Of a DNA stretch of 52,415 nucleotides, positions 1-8,162 are shown one piece after another. Below the pieces are notes generated by a model, which saw only the letters and a program-made list of their open reading frames with translations, did not search any database and had not been told where the DNA came from. Origin of the DNA: Cyanobacteriota bacterium (GTDB lineage: Bacteria > Cyanobacteriota > Cyanobacteriia > PCC-6307 > Cyanobiaceae). The translations under genes were made by a program, and so were the position numbers. The DNA lies in contig JAPLIB010000163.1 in the NCBI GenBank assembly GCA_026389335.1, forward strand, positions 1 to 52,415. The letters run 5' to 3'. Position 1 is the first letter of the stretch. Each line of letters opens with the position of its first letter.

Positions 1-203
1 CCATCGGCGGCGAAGAAGTGCCCCTCTCCCCCGATGGCACCTTCCGCATTCAGGTGCCCTTCCGCGATGGGCAGCAGCTATACCCCATCGAGGCCCTCGC
101 CGCCGATGGCGAGCAGCGCCGCAACATCACTCTCGAGTTCCAGCGGGTCACTCCCGAGGCCAACGTCAACACCAAGGAAGCAGCTGTTCCTGACTGGTTC
201 TGA
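1..203 (+). CDS. DUF4912 domain protein, C-terminal part
   Basis: The reading frame is open from the left edge (first full codon at base 3) and stops at 201-203, so only the last 66 codons or so are present. The residues include GGEEVPLSPDG, FRDG and a tail ending NTKEAAVPDWF. This pattern of a glycine-rich strand, a DG turn and a conserved terminal tryptophan is typical of the C-terminus of cyanobacterial DUF4912 proteins, whose role is not established. The stop codon lies at the edge of a 14-bp tandem repeat. The family is recognised from memory of the tail motif; the N-terminal part would be needed for certainty. Confidence 0.7.
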   Translation, partial: IGGEEVPLSPDGTFRIQVPFRDGQQLYPIEALAADGEQRRNITLEFQRVTPEANVNTKEAAVPDWF

Positions 204-269
204 GGCCCCGCTTCCAAGGCCCCGCTTCTAGGGCTCAGCTTCTAGGGCTCAGCTTTTCGGGCTCAGCGG
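202..269. repeat. 14-bp tandem repeat, about 5 units
   Basis: Units start at 202, 216, 230, 244 and 258. They begin as GAGGCCCCGCTTCC and drift to AGGGCTCAGCTTCT. The array starts within the stop codon of the gene on the left and runs into the last codons of the minus-strand gene that ends at 235, so both 3' ends are affected. Confidence 0.85.
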
Positions 270-1902
270 CGGCGGCGTTCAGCAACAGGTCGACCAGCCG
301 TTCCAGCTGGGCCCGCTCATCAGCACCGCTGCGGGCTTCAGCCTCGGGCCTGGCTGCTGGGCCGGGACGCTGCGCAGAACTCGCCTCAGCCACCAGGGTC
401 AGCGCCTGTTCAGAGGATTCCAGTGGTTGCCAGTGGCGCAGCTGCTGATCCAGTACGGCCGGATCCGCATCGGAGGGGTCCAGGCCCATGACCTGACGAG
501 CCCTGATGCGCCGTCGGGCCAGGTCTGGATCACAGCGGCAGTCGAGGATCAAGAAGCGAGCCCCGCAGCGGGCCGCCAGGGCCGCGAAGTTGCGGCGCTG
601 CTGGCGTTGGCCAAAGGTGGCATCAACAATCAGCGACAGACCCGCTCCCAGCACGGCCTCGGCACAGCGCGGCAGATGGTCGCCGTAGAGCTGCTCTGTC
701 ACCGCCGCGGCATAGAGATCGCCAGCGCGGGGCTCGCGCCGGGGAAGACCCCAGAGCCCGAACAGCCGCTTGCGCTCCACATCAGAGCGCAGCTGAATCC
801 AGCCGAGACGCCGGGCCAGGCGGCGGGCCAGATGGCTCTTGCCACTCCCGGAAATCCCATGGGTGATCAGCAGCAGGGGGGCGGGTTCGGCCGAGGCGGC
901 TTCAGCCAGGGCCAGATAGGACTGGATCACCAGCTGCTGGCTGGAGACTTCGGCGGCTGTCAGTTCAGCCTGCCGCAGCCGCAGGGCGGCCACCTTGGCC
1001 CGCACCAGGGCCCGATAGACGACGTACCAGCGCCAGGCCTGCAGACCGGCGTAATCGCCGCTGAGCTCCAGCCAGCGGTTCAGCACCAGGGCGGCCAGTT
1101 CGGGACGCTGGCGCTGGCGCAGATCCATCACCAGAAAGGCCAGGTCGCTGCTGGGGTCGATCCAGCGCAGGGCTGGGCTGAACTCCAGGCAATCGAAAAC
1201 GAGAATGCGCCCCTGCCAGAGGGCCATGTTGCCCAAATGCAAGTCGCCGTGGCCTTCGCGAATCCAGCCGCTGGCGCGGCGGGCCTCAAACCAGGGGGCC
1301 AGCTGCTGCGCCTGGGTCTCACTCCAGCGGCGCAGGGCCAGCAGGAGGGGATCGGCTCCGAGCGCGGTTTCGAGCACATCCAGGTTGGCGAGGGCGGGCG
1401 CACGAACCTGGGGGGCGGAACCGTAGCCATCGGCGACGGCCGCCTGGGCTGCAGCGGCATGGAAGTGGGCCAGGCTGTCGGCAAGCTGCTCGAACAGCCG
1501 CTCCAGCGCTTCTGGTGCCAGCGTTTCCGGTGCCAGGTCGTCGCGTTCGAGCACGGCGGGTAACAGATCCTGCTGCTGGAACTGGCGCATCTGAACGGCC
1601 ATCTCGATCACGGGCCCATCGCCGCAGAAACGGGCCGCAGCCGGCGGCCCATGAATCGGGGCCAGACCCAGATAGAGATCTGCGGCCAGCCGGCGATTGA
1701 GACGCAGCTCCTCCTGGCAGAACTGCAGGCGTCGTTCGGGGGTGCTGAAGTCGACGAAGCCCAGATTCACCGGCTTCTTGATCTTGTAGGCGTAGGCACC
1801 GGTGAGCAGCACCCAGGAGATGTGGGTTTCCAGCAGCTCAATCGTCCCCACGGGATGGGCGTAGGCCTCAGGGCGGAGCAGGGCGGTGATCAGGGGCTCC
1901 AT
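235..1902 (-). CDS. Fused aminoglycoside-phosphotransferase-like / P-loop kinase protein
   Basis: A 555-residue protein in two parts. The first 330 or so residues look like the APH/choline-kinase fold: a nucleotide-lobe lysine in YKIKKPVNLG and the catalytic loop GHGDLHLGN near residue 215, followed by the metal-binding segment VFDCLEFS. From about residue 340 a second domain starts with a Walker A loop (GISGSGKS) typical of zeta-toxin or gluconate-kinase-like P-loop kinases. This domain pair is known as a bifunctional phosphotransferase/ATP-binding protein, with no settled substrate. A cytosolic kinase of a small molecule is the likely role; antibiotic resistance should not be assumed. The start matches the usual N-terminus of the family. 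Its last codons lie in the tandem repeat at 202-269. Confidence 0.8.
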   Translation of the reverse strand: MEPLITALLRPEAYAHPVGTIELLETHISWVLLTGAYAYKIKKPVNLGFVDFSTPERRLQFCQEELRLNRRLAADLYLGLAPIHGPPAAARFCGDGPVIEMAVQMRQFQQQDLLPAVLERDDLAPETLAPEALERLFEQLADSLAHFHAAAAQAAVADGYGSAPQVRAPALANLDVLETALGADPLLLALRRWSETQAQQLAPWFEARRASGWIREGHGDLHLGNMALWQGRILVFDCLEFSPALRWIDPSSDLAFLVMDLRQRQRPELAALVLNRWLELSGDYAGLQAWRWYVVYRALVRAKVAALRLRQAELTAAEVSSQQLVIQSYLALAEAASAEPAPLLLITHGISGSGKSHLARRLARRLGWIQLRSDVERKRLFGLWGLPRREPRAGDLYAAAVTEQLYGDHLPRCAEAVLGAGLSLIVDATFGQRQQRRNFAALAARCGARFLILDCRCDPDLARRRIRARQVMGLDPSDADPAVLDQQLRHWQPLESSEQALTLVAEASSAQRPGPAARPEAEARSGADERAQLERLVDLLLNAAAAEPEKLSPRS

Positions 1903-1968
1903 GGCAAGACCTGGGCTCAGGACTGAGGTTGGCGCGGGCGGGACTGGCGAGGGGAGAGCGTCGGGGGC

Positions 1969-2421
1969 TTAGCAGCCCGGATTGAGCGAACGCATCTGCC
2001 AGGTGATCACAGCCTCAATCGGCGTCCAGAGCAGGAAGGGCAGCATCAATTGGGCTGACGAAGGGGAAATGGACAGCAGCAGCAGGGTGAGAATCAGTCC
2101 GTAGCTCCAGCCAACCAGACAGAGAACCGTACCGGCCGCCAGCTGCCGGGTGCGGCACATCAGCCAGGTGTGGCCCTCGGCAAAAATCAGCAGCAACACA
2201 TAGGCCAACACCAGGTTCCAGCTGTTCCTGGCATTCCAACTAAGCAGGGCTGAGAGGTAGAAGCAGGCGTGAATCAGCAGCCAGATCAGGGGGATCCAGG
2301 CGGAGAAGGTCACCCAGGTGGGGCGACGCAATCCCTGGTACCAGGCAAAATCCTGGCGGGTGGGGTTGATCAGCACGATCACTCCCTCCATCATGATCAA
2401 GATCAGCAACCAGGGAGGCAC
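1969..2421 (-). CDS. TspO/MBR-family membrane protein
   Basis: A 150-residue, strongly hydrophobic protein with five likely membrane spans, the usual layout of TspO/MBR tryptophan-rich proteins. It keeps tryptophans in RRPTWVTFSAWIPLIW and in the last span (LLWTPIEAVITW). TspO proteins bind tetrapyrroles or carotenoids in the membrane and affect stress responses in several bacteria. Similarity is moderate, so the family call is likely rather than certain. The gene follows the kinase fusion upstream on the map, on the same strand, 66 bp away. The first methionine leads straight into the first membrane span and is accepted as the start. Confidence 0.6.
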   Translation of the reverse strand: MPPWLLILIMMEGVIVLINPTRQDFAWYQGLRRPTWVTFSAWIPLIWLLIHACFYLSALLSWNARNSWNLVLAYVLLLIFAEGHTWLMCRTRQLAAGTVLCLVGWSYGLILTLLLLSISPSSAQLMLPFLLWTPIEAVITWQMRSLNPGC

Positions 2422-3034
2422 GGCAAGCGGTTCGGCGAGTGGTTGATCAATCCAGGCGCGGCGATCAGGGTCGTTGGGGTGTGGTGTTTTGGTGGCAAAA
2501 GGATGCTTTCCAGGGCCAGACTGGCTGAGAGCTGGCGAAGACAGCGACGAATCTCAAGATAGCCGGCAACCGCGGGGCTGAAACAGAACGCAGTCTTGGC
2601 CAGGAGCGATTGCGCGCGCCAGGCCGGTTGCGCGCCCAAGGCAGCAATGACGATCGCTTGATTCTGAAACCGGCAGGGGCCATGGGTGGGACATCACCGG
2701 CCCTAGGCGGCTGAAGTGTTGCTGAAGGCTGCAACCATCATCCTGCGACGTTCACAAACATCTGGGCTCGATACCGGCTCAAACGGTGGCCAGCAATGGC
2801 TGAAGTCTCCCCAGAATCACAGCAAACCGATCACGTCGTCAGCGCCGCAATCGCCGCTGGTGCCGCAATTCTCCCGGGAGTCAAGTCCTGGCTCCCGCCG
2901 TCGTGGTGCTGAAGCCGGTCTGCCGCCACGCCATCGAGATCGGCCTTGCTGCGAGCTCACCCCGATCAGTGCCACCCCGGTCAGTGCCACCATGCATTGG
3001 CGCCACCGCGGCTCCTGTCCGCCCCTTCCGCCCC
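2422..3034. other. Long spacer, mostly without recognisable genes
   Basis: About 600 bp between the TspO-type gene and the small membrane protein at 3035. I see only a weak 38-codon frame (2796-2912), a short inverted repeat (CGGGAG at 2875-2880 with CTCCCG at 2892-2897) and a two-unit 15-bp repeat near 2955-2985. It presumably holds the promoter of the TspO-type gene. Confidence 0.5.
2796..2912 (+). CDS. Possible 38-residue small protein
   Basis: ATG at 2796 and TGA at 2910-2912 enclose a frame with a polar N-terminus, an alanine-rich hydrophobic middle (SAAIAAGAAILPG) and a C-terminus ending SWC. It resembles no family I know. No ribosome binding site is clear. It is listed because the composition looks protein-like in a stretch that is otherwise empty; it may be chance. 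Confidence 0.22.
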   Translation: MAEVSPESQQTDHVVSAAIAAGAAILPGVKSWLPPSWC

Positions 3035-3148
3035 ATGGCCTTGCCTGACCGTCCCCGACCCGCCTGGCTCAACTGGTTGATCCTGCTGGCCTTTCTATGG
3101 TCGTCCTGGCAGCTCGCCGGGCTCTGGTTGCAGCGCTTCCACGGCTGA
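3035..3148 (+). CDS. Small single-span membrane protein
   Basis: A 37-residue frame with a basic, proline-rich N-terminus (MALPDRPRPAW) followed by one hydrophobic stretch rich in Leu and Trp (LILLAFLWSSW) and a short tail, LQRFHG. The layout fits a small membrane protein with its N-terminus in the cytosol. I do not recognise the family. It converges on the minus-strand gene ending at 3163, leaving only 14 bp. There is no obvious ribosome binding site, so the call is tentative. Confidence 0.4.
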   Translation: MALPDRPRPAWLNWLILLAFLWSSWQLAGLWLQRFHG

Positions 3149-3162
3149 GGCGCCGGGATGAT

Positions 3163-3402
3163 TCAGAGCTCAAGCTGATAGCCGGCTCCGCGCATCCAGC
3201 GTTCGAACTCGATCACCACCAGTTCATTGGGACAATCGATCAGGGAAAGGTTCCTGACGGTGCAATCCCCGTGGCCGCCGTGGTGCAAGGTGAGCAGAAA
3301 TTGGTCACCGCTGAGGCCACACACCTCAGGATCACTGCGGACCACCACATCGAGAGCCGCGCCCAGGCGGGCAACGCGACGGCGCAGATCGGACCAGGTC
3401 AT
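3163..3402 (-). CDS. Conserved hypothetical protein, 79 residues
   Basis: I do not recognise a named family. The product begins MTWSDLRRRVARLGAALD and has a central segment with Cys and His (DPEVCGLSG, LHHGGHGDC) followed by an alternating polar/hydrophobic C-terminal region, which suggests a small cytosolic alpha/beta protein. The start at 3402 is chosen over an in-frame codon 39 bp upstream because GGAGGAA lies a few bases before this ATG. It lies 46 bp beyond the end of the DUF4335 gene on the same strand and may share its transcript. Confidence 0.55.
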   Translation of the reverse strand: MTWSDLRRRVARLGAALDVVVRSDPEVCGLSGDQFLLTLHHGGHGDCTVRNLSLIDCPNELVVIEFERWMRGAGYQLEL

Positions 3403-3448
3403 CGTCTTCCTCCCAGGTCCGATCCATGGACCCGGTCCCACTCTCTCA

Positions 3449-4045
3449 TCAGGGCTTGCTGGCTGCGGCCGGAGCCGTGGGGGTCGGGGCTGGAACCGGT
3501 GGCGGCGGAATGATCAGGGCCAGGCAAGCTGCCGCGGCCAGGGCCGCCAGGCCGCCTACAGGAGCCGCGAGCCGCCGCTGCAACGGCAGACGCTCGGCCA
3601 GCTCCCGTTGCCGCAGGGGCAGGGGCTGGGGTAAAGCCAGCGAGAGCTGCAGCCTGGGGTCGAGCCGCAGACCATCGAGCACCCGCACCAGATCGGCGAG
3701 CTCGGCGTCATCGAGCTGCACCAGGAGGGAAGGGTTGCCGCTCTGACGGCTGCGCAATTCCAGCCGATGGCCACCACCGCTGTCCGGTTCGATCTGTACG
3801 GGCCGATCCTCGCCGCCGAAGCGGCGTCCGACGCCACTGATCAGATGGCGGGCGTAGGGAAGCACCACCTCCATCAGGGCCAGCAGATGCTCCCGTTCCC
3901 CTTCGAGTTCGGGGCGGCCCACCCACTGCAGCCGCCAGCCGGTGATGATCCCCACCGCATCGGCAGCCTGGCCGGCGGAGACATCGGGGACCCCGTCAAC
4001 CTGAAGCCGACAGGACAGCTGGTCGTGGCGCAGGGTCTGTTTCAT
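3449..4045 (-). CDS. DUF4335 domain protein
   Basis: A 198-residue protein starting MKQTLRHDQLSCRLQVDG, with PELEGEREHLLALM and LPYARHLISG in the first 80 residues. These are hallmarks of cyanobacterial DUF4335. A hydrophobic, alanine-rich segment near residue 160 and a proline-rich tail (PPPPVPAPTPT) suggest membrane anchoring close to the C-terminus. The function is unknown. The inner ATG at 4045 is preferred to one at 4063 because the conserved region begins right after it. It follows the DUF3038 gene by 59 bp, and the two families are usually neighbours in cyanobacteria, so an operon and a shared role are likely. Confidence 0.8.
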   Translation of the reverse strand: MKQTLRHDQLSCRLQVDGVPDVSAGQAADAVGIITGWRLQWVGRPELEGEREHLLALMEVVLPYARHLISGVGRRFGGEDRPVQIEPDSGGGHRLELRSRQSGNPSLLVQLDDAELADLVRVLDGLRLDPRLQLSLALPQPLPLRQRELAERLPLQRRLAAPVGGLAALAAAACLALIIPPPPVPAPTPTAPAAASKP

Positions 4046-4104
4046 CAAGGCACTCTGAAGCATCGGATTGATCGCACTCAGTGGCTGGGCCAGGTGTTCA
4101 TGCC

Positions 4105-4647
4105 CTAGGCAGCGGCATCGAGCAGGCTGGCCCGCAGGCGCTCGAAGCCTCCCTCCCCTGCGGCCAGGGAGAGGCTGCGCACCATCTGCCGCCGCTCAAC
4201 GGCTCCCATCGCCGGATCGAGCAGCTGTTGCACCCCACTGCGGCGAGGATTCATGCGCTCGCGGATCAGCTCAGCCAGGCGATCCTGAAACAATTGCCAG
4301 CGCTGGGCGAGCAGCTCAGGCGCCTCGCTGTTCGACAGCAGGGTGCGCAGCATTGGATAGAGGCGATCGGCCATCTGGCAGAGAATCCGGATCAAGGCAT
4401 CGGTTTCGTTGGCGGAGATCGAACCACGACGGCAAGCGCGCCGTAGGGGATTGTGACAACGCCGCTTCCAGAGTTCCACCCGATTGGGGAAGAGCTCACC
4501 AAAACCGAGTTGCGCCGACATCCACACCATGGCCTCGCCGCCATTGAGGTCGAGGGCTTCGAGCGACAGCAACAACAGATCAAGGCGCTCCAGGCCCCGT
4601 CGGGGCAGGGGACGGTCGAGATGGGCTGGGGAGGAAACCTGGGTCAT
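4105..4647 (-). CDS. DUF3038 domain protein
   Basis: A 180-residue protein, probably cytosolic and helical, with the segments [19 protein letters not shown] and [19 protein letters not shown] that mark DUF3038, a family confined to cyanobacteria and of unknown function. It is the first gene of the pair with DUF4335 and is divergent from apt, with 133 bp between the two starts that must hold both promoters. No catalytic motif is visible. The start agrees with the usual length of the family. Confidence 0.8.
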   Translation of the reverse strand: MTQVSSPAHLDRPLPRRGLERLDLLLLSLEALDLNGGEAMVWMSAQLGFGELFPNRVELWKRRCHNPLRRACRRGSISANETDALIRILCQMADRLYPMLRTLLSNSEAPELLAQRWQLFQDRLAELIRERMNPRRSGVQQLLDPAMGAVERRQMVRSLSLAAGEGGFERLRASLLDAAA

Positions 4648-4780
4648 GGCTGCGATGATGCCAGCTGCAGGGGCGTTCCGTCACGTCGAGTCGGCGGCGG
4701 GGCCCCCGTCCGCCCTCTCTCCAGCCGGAGCCCGCGCCCCTCCGCGCGCCCTCGAGCCACCCTCTTTCCAGCCACCTGCC

Positions 4781-5401
4781 ATGAGCATCGAGTCCACGCT
4801 GTCCGCCACCCCAGATCCCGATCAGGATCGACAGCTAAACCAGGATCTGCCGCTGAAGCAGGATTTACCGCTGAAGCAAGATTTACCGCTGAAGCAGTGG
4901 ATCCAGGAACATCCCGACTTCCCCCAGCCGGGCATCCTGTTTCGCTGCATGATGCCGATGCTGCGGGATCCGCAGGGCTGGCAGGAGATGCTGCGGCAGA
5001 TGGGTAGAACCTGCGAGCGGCTGCAACCGGACCTGATTGTGGGCATCGAATCCCGGGGTTTCCTGGTGGGCACGGCGCTGGCCACGGCCCTGGAGCTGCC
5101 CTTCGCGCCGGTGCGCAAACGCGGCAAATTGCCCGGCGAGGTGCATGGCATCGACTACACCCTCGAATACGGCAGTGACCGGCTCGAAATCCATGTCGAT
5201 GGCTTCGAGCACCAGCCCTCGGTGTTGGTGGTCGACGATCTGCTGGCAACGGGGGGCACCGCCGCTGCCGCCGGCGAGCTGGTGACCCTGGCGGGAGGTC
5301 GCCTGTGCGGCTTCGCCTTTGTGATCGAGCTGGCCGATCTCAACGGCCGCCAGAAACTGCCGGCCGGTGTACCCGTGGATTCGCTGGTGGTCTACAGCTG
5401 A
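4781..5401 (+). CDS. apt: Adenine phosphoribosyltransferase
   Basis: A 206-residue cytosolic enzyme of purine salvage: adenine plus PRPP gives AMP and pyrophosphate. The PRPP loop [12 protein letters not shown] lies near residues 150-161, and [11 protein letters not shown] and [11 protein letters not shown] are family motifs. The family is usually about 170-180 residues long; the extra length is an N-terminal extension of some 38 residues that contains three tandem copies of a hexapeptide ([18 protein letters not shown]) just before the catalytic fold. The ATG at 4781 is chosen because upstream in-frame codons are Arg/Pro-rich and not protein-like. In-frame methionines downstream would remove part of the family core, so the extension is probably translated. 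Confidence 0.92.
   Translation: MSIESTLSATPDPDQDRQLNQDLPLKQDLPLKQDLPLKQWIQEHPDFPQPGILFRCMMPMLRDPQGWQEMLRQMGRTCERLQPDLIVGIESRGFLVGTALATALELPFAPVRKRGKLPGEVHGIDYTLEYGSDRLEIHVDGFEHQPSVLVVDDLLATGGTAAAAGELVTLAGGRLCGFAFVIELADLNGRQKLPAGVPVDSLVVYS
4838..4897 (+). repeat. 18-bp in-frame tandem repeat in apt
   Basis: Three units at 4838-4855, 4856-4873 and 4874-4891, plus a partial fourth. The unit resembles AAGCAGGATTTACCGCTG and encodes K/N-Q-D-L-P-L. Because the unit is a multiple of three, copy number can change without shifting the frame. Confidence 0.9.
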
Positions 5402-5430
5402 AGGCCAGGTGCGGCTGAAGCTCAGGCGCT

Positions 5431-5646
5431 TCAGGGGCGCTGATCCTGCCAATCGAGCACCTGACCCAGCTGCTCCAGGCTGATCAGCCCATAGCGCCAC
5501 AACACCACCGGCAGGGGGGCCTGCTCCAGTTGGGCCTGCTTCAGGCCCAACTCCAGGGCGTTGTCGCTGAGGCCGATCTGCTGACGCAGAAACTGCAGCA
5601 GCAGCGGCGATGGCTGGGGCTGGGGACAGGAGCTGATCACCACCAT
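5431..5646 (-). CDS. DUF2949 domain protein
   Basis: A 71-residue protein with LLLQFLRQQIGLSDNALELG, then LPVVLWRYGLISLEQLGQVLDW, which is the DUF2949 pattern known from cyanobacteria: a small helical protein of unknown role. The start at 5646 is used because it leaves a 37-bp gap after the FAD hydroxylase gene on the same strand; an upstream in-frame codon at 5718 would overlap that gene by about 35 bp. Co-transcription with the hydroxylase gene is likely. Confidence 0.72.
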   Translation of the reverse strand: MVVISSCPQPQPSPLLLQFLRQQIGLSDNALELGLKQAQLEQAPLPVVLWRYGLISLEQLGQVLDWQDQRP

Positions 5647-5683
5647 GCTCGGACCTGGGCTCGCCACAGGCTGAACAGCCCGA

Positions 5684-6964
5684 TCAGTCTGGAGGCGAGT
5701 GCTGGATCGCGCCGACACCGGTGCTCATCACCGCCAGGGTGAGACGCCGCAGCCGGCGGAAGCGGGCCAGCAGCGTCAGCGCCAAGCCGCGTATCGGCAG
5801 CAGCCAGGGGGAGCGGTTCGAGAAGATCCTCACCAGCAGGTCGGTGGCCAGCAAGGTGAGCAGCAGATCCGGCCAGCGGCGGCGCCCATAGGCGGCGCCT
5901 AGCCGCCGCGGCTGCAGCTTGCCCTGGGCCGCGCGGCGGGCCAGGTGGTGCAGCACCGCCACATCACGCCAGCAGAGATTGAGGCCCTGGCCGCCGACCG
6001 GATGGCAGCGATGGGCGCTTTCTCCCACCAGCAGGGTGGAACCGCGGTGCAGACGCTGGGCGAGCAGCAGCTCCACCGGATAGGCCCGGGGTTGATCCAG
6101 CAGCACATCCGGTTGGAACCGATCTGGCAAGACTCCCGCCAGGCGATCGAGGAAGGCACTGGCCGGCAGGCTCTCGAGCTGGCGGCAGCGGGATTCAGGA
6201 GCGCTCCAGACCAGCTGGAAGCGACCCTCCCCAAGGGGCAAGACGGCGAACGGCCCCTCCGGCCGCAGCAGTTCCCAGGCCTGATCGTCCGCCGCCCCCC
6301 GCAGCTCCACTTCAGCTGTCAGACAGGATTGGCCGTAGGGCCGGCGCCAGCAGCTGATCCCGAGATTGCGGCGGGTCGCCGACTCCGGGCCATCGGCGGC
6401 GATCACCAGATCGAAGCGGGGCAGATCGGCCGCCTTCGGCGCCGGCGCTGGCGTTCGCCCCAGCTGCAAGCTGACGGCCTGCTGCTGCCCCAGTCGCTCC
6501 AACAGCAGCGCCATCAACTGGTCGTGACGTCCGATCCAGCCGATGGCGCTTACACCGCAGCGGCCCTGAGCTGGCTCCAGATCGTCAAGGCCAAAGACAA
6601 CCGCCCGCTCGGCGCCCAGATCCCAGAGCTGCAGTTCGTCGAACGCCACCAGCTGGGGCGCGAGCGCCGACCACAGGTCCAACCGTTGCAGCAGCTCCCG
6701 GCTGGACTGGTTGAAGGCATAGGCCCGGCGCCGCTGGCTCAAGGCCTCGGCCGTGAGCGGATCGCAGAGTTCCACAGCCCATCCGGCCTCCACCAGGGCC
6801 AGAGCCGCCAGGGCTCCGGTGGGACCGGCGCCGAGCACCCGGGCCAGCAGCCGGTCGCAGGGCGTCCGGCGAGCGGAGGAGGCGGCAATCACGGACAGGG
6901 AGGGGAGGACGGTGGGGAGACATGCAAAGCGCCGCAACAGAAACTGCTGCGGCGCAATGATCAT
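5684..6964 (-). CDS. UbiH/Coq6-type FAD-dependent hydroxylase
   Basis: About 426 residues of the aromatic-ring monooxygenase family. It has the FAD-binding GAGPTGALAALAL near the N-terminus, the DG motif VIAADGPESATRR in the middle, and the second FAD motif GESAHRCHPVGGQGLNL near residue 300. Relatives hydroxylate ubiquinone precursors in proteobacteria. Cyanobacteria make plastoquinone rather than ubiquinone, so the substrate here is unknown; a quinone-ring or other aromatic substrate is inferred. The true start could be a few codons inside the chosen ATG, because the first 35 residues precede the FAD fold and are not conserved. The DUF2949 gene follows it. Confidence 0.8.
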   Translation of the reverse strand: MIIAPQQFLLRRFACLPTVLPSLSVIAASSARRTPCDRLLARVLGAGPTGALAALALVEAGWAVELCDPLTAEALSQRRRAYAFNQSSRELLQRLDLWSALAPQLVAFDELQLWDLGAERAVVFGLDDLEPAQGRCGVSAIGWIGRHDQLMALLLERLGQQQAVSLQLGRTPAPAPKAADLPRFDLVIAADGPESATRRNLGISCWRRPYGQSCLTAEVELRGAADDQAWELLRPEGPFAVLPLGEGRFQLVWSAPESRCRQLESLPASAFLDRLAGVLPDRFQPDVLLDQPRAYPVELLLAQRLHRGSTLLVGESAHRCHPVGGQGLNLCWRDVAVLHHLARRAAQGKLQPRRLGAAYGRRRWPDLLLTLLATDLLVRIFSNRSPWLLPIRGLALTLLARFRRLRRLTLAVMSTGVGAIQHSPPD

Positions 6965-7025
6965 CAGTGCCAATGGAGCTGGCGGGCCTGAGATTGAAGG
7001 TGGGCCGGTCTGCCCTGGCCTGGAC

Positions 7026-7286
7026 TCAGCCGATGCCGAGCAGACCGCGGGTGAAGGCTTCGCCGCCCAGGGCGAACTCGGTGGCGAGCAGGGCGATGAA
7101 GCCAAGCATGGCCATGCGGCCGTTCAGCTTTTCGGCACGCACGTGGAAGCCCCAGCCGCTTTCAGCACTGACAACTTCCATGCGGGGCTCGGTGGCGAAA
7201 GCATTGAGGCGGCCGCCGTCTTCGGTGGTGACGGTGGCGCCGCGGATGACGGCGGAGGCAGCAGCGGTGGTAGGGGCTTGGGCCAT
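7026..7286 (-). CDS. High-light-inducible (Hli/Scp) chlorophyll-binding protein
   Basis: An 86-residue protein with the chlorophyll-binding helix motif [13 protein letters not shown] near residues 54-66, in which Glu and Asn would ligate chlorophyll, followed by a hydrophobic stretch that completes one membrane span. Hli proteins protect photosystem II intermediates and quench energy in thylakoids under stress. The N-terminus is a longer than usual, alanine-rich lead. The start at 7286 ([11 protein letters not shown]) has GGTTCCCC on the coding side just upstream, not a strong ribosome site, but residues upstream of it are not protein-like. It lies 61 bp before the FAD hydroxylase on the same strand. 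Confidence 0.9.
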   Translation of the reverse strand: MAQAPTTAAASAVIRGATVTTEDGGRLNAFATEPRMEVVSAESGWGFHVRAEKLNGRMAMLGFIALLATEFALGGEAFTRGLLGIG

Positions 7287-7442
7287 GGGGAACCTCGTGG
7301 TGTGTGACGCAACTGTAACGCAATGTTGCAGGTTTTGGCGCAAGCGGCCCCATATCCGTTGGCTCAAGGCCCAGAACCCTGTCCCCCATTGGTCTGGGCC
7401 CCTGTTGGGCTGCGGGGCCCAGGTCACGGAGCCCGCACCTGA

Positions 7443-7462
7443 GGCTGCCGATCGCGGCAGCC
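7443..7462 (-). terminator. Perfect 8-bp hairpin after the 7482 gene
   Basis: GGCTGCCG (7443-7450) and CGGCAGCC (7455-7462) flank a 4-nt loop, 20 bp past the stop of the minus-strand gene at 7482. No run of T follows, so it may be an end-of-transcript structure that relies on other factors. Confidence 0.4.
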
Positions 7463-7481
7463 GCTGCAGATCTGGGGCCCT

Positions 7482-8132
7482 TCAGCGCAGGCGCAGCAGG
7501 CAGAGCTCTTCAAAGGCCGGGCGCAGCAGGAAGGGGTACTCCCCCACCCAAAGCTTCAGCTGGGGCAGCCAGGCATCGGTGAGGGCGCCAATGCGCCCGA
7601 AATCCTTGCGTTCGCTGAGCACCAGGGTGCGAATCACCATGCCGCGGCGGATCTTCTCGTGCTTCTTCTTATCCAGGGGGAAGCGCACCTGGCCCAGGTA
7701 GCCATCCTCATCCTCCAGCTCCAGGCACAGCCAGGTGCGGTGGTTCTCCACCAACTCCAGGCGGCCATCGTTGTTGGCCTGTTCGCGGCGATCCTCCACC
7801 ACATCCCGGGTGAACAGATCCGCCACCCTGCCCTCAAAGATCGCCGCCGCCGGATAGCGGCGCAGGGCCGCATTCTTCCGGCCCGCCTCCAGAATCGGCC
7901 CCCAGAGGATGTAAAGCAGAAACACCACGCCCACCACCAGCATCACCGGGGCGAACTGGCTGTTCATCGACAGCGCCTGGCTCACCAGCAGGGTGAGCAC
8001 CCCACCGATCACCGAGATCAGCACCCGTTGCAGCAACGTGCGTGGGTTGCCGCTGCAGGCATTGAACTGGGGTCCCGTGGCCACCGCCGGAATCAGGCGG
8101 CTGAACTCGTTGGGTTTGACCGGAATCAGCAT
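7482..8132 (-). CDS. Conserved cyanobacterial membrane-anchored protein
   Basis: A 216-residue protein. After about 35 residues it has two adjoining hydrophobic spans (VLISVIGGVLTLLVSQAL and a second one ending VVFLLYILWGP), followed by a soluble domain of about 140 residues rich in charged residues (RVADLFTRDVVEDRREQ, LELEDEDGYLGQVRFPLDKKKHEKIRRG). I recall orthologues throughout cyanobacteria, sometimes labelled as a phosphate transporter permease, but nothing in this sequence supports a transport role. It lies 30 bp downstream of dapB on the same strand. Function unknown. Confidence 0.65.
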   Translation of the reverse strand: MLIPVKPNEFSRLIPAVATGPQFNACSGNPRTLLQRVLISVIGGVLTLLVSQALSMNSQFAPVMLVVGVVFLLYILWGPILEAGRKNAALRRYPAAAIFEGRVADLFTRDVVEDRREQANNDGRLELVENHRTWLCLELEDEDGYLGQVRFPLDKKKHEKIRRGMVIRTLVLSERKDFGRIGALTDAWLPQLKLWVGEYPFLLRPAFEELCLLRLR

Positions 8133-8162
8133 CGCTTCAGGATCGCGCCTGGCAGGCCCCCA

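Noticed and set aside
427-1563. Long plus-strand frame opposite the kinase-fusion gene
   Set aside because: Low-complexity Gln/Gly/Ala content and no motif, whereas the minus strand has clear kinase signatures.
7326-7427. Longer Hli protein starting upstream of 7286
   Set aside because: The added residues are not Hli-like and would cross the likely promoter; MAQAPT is the better start.
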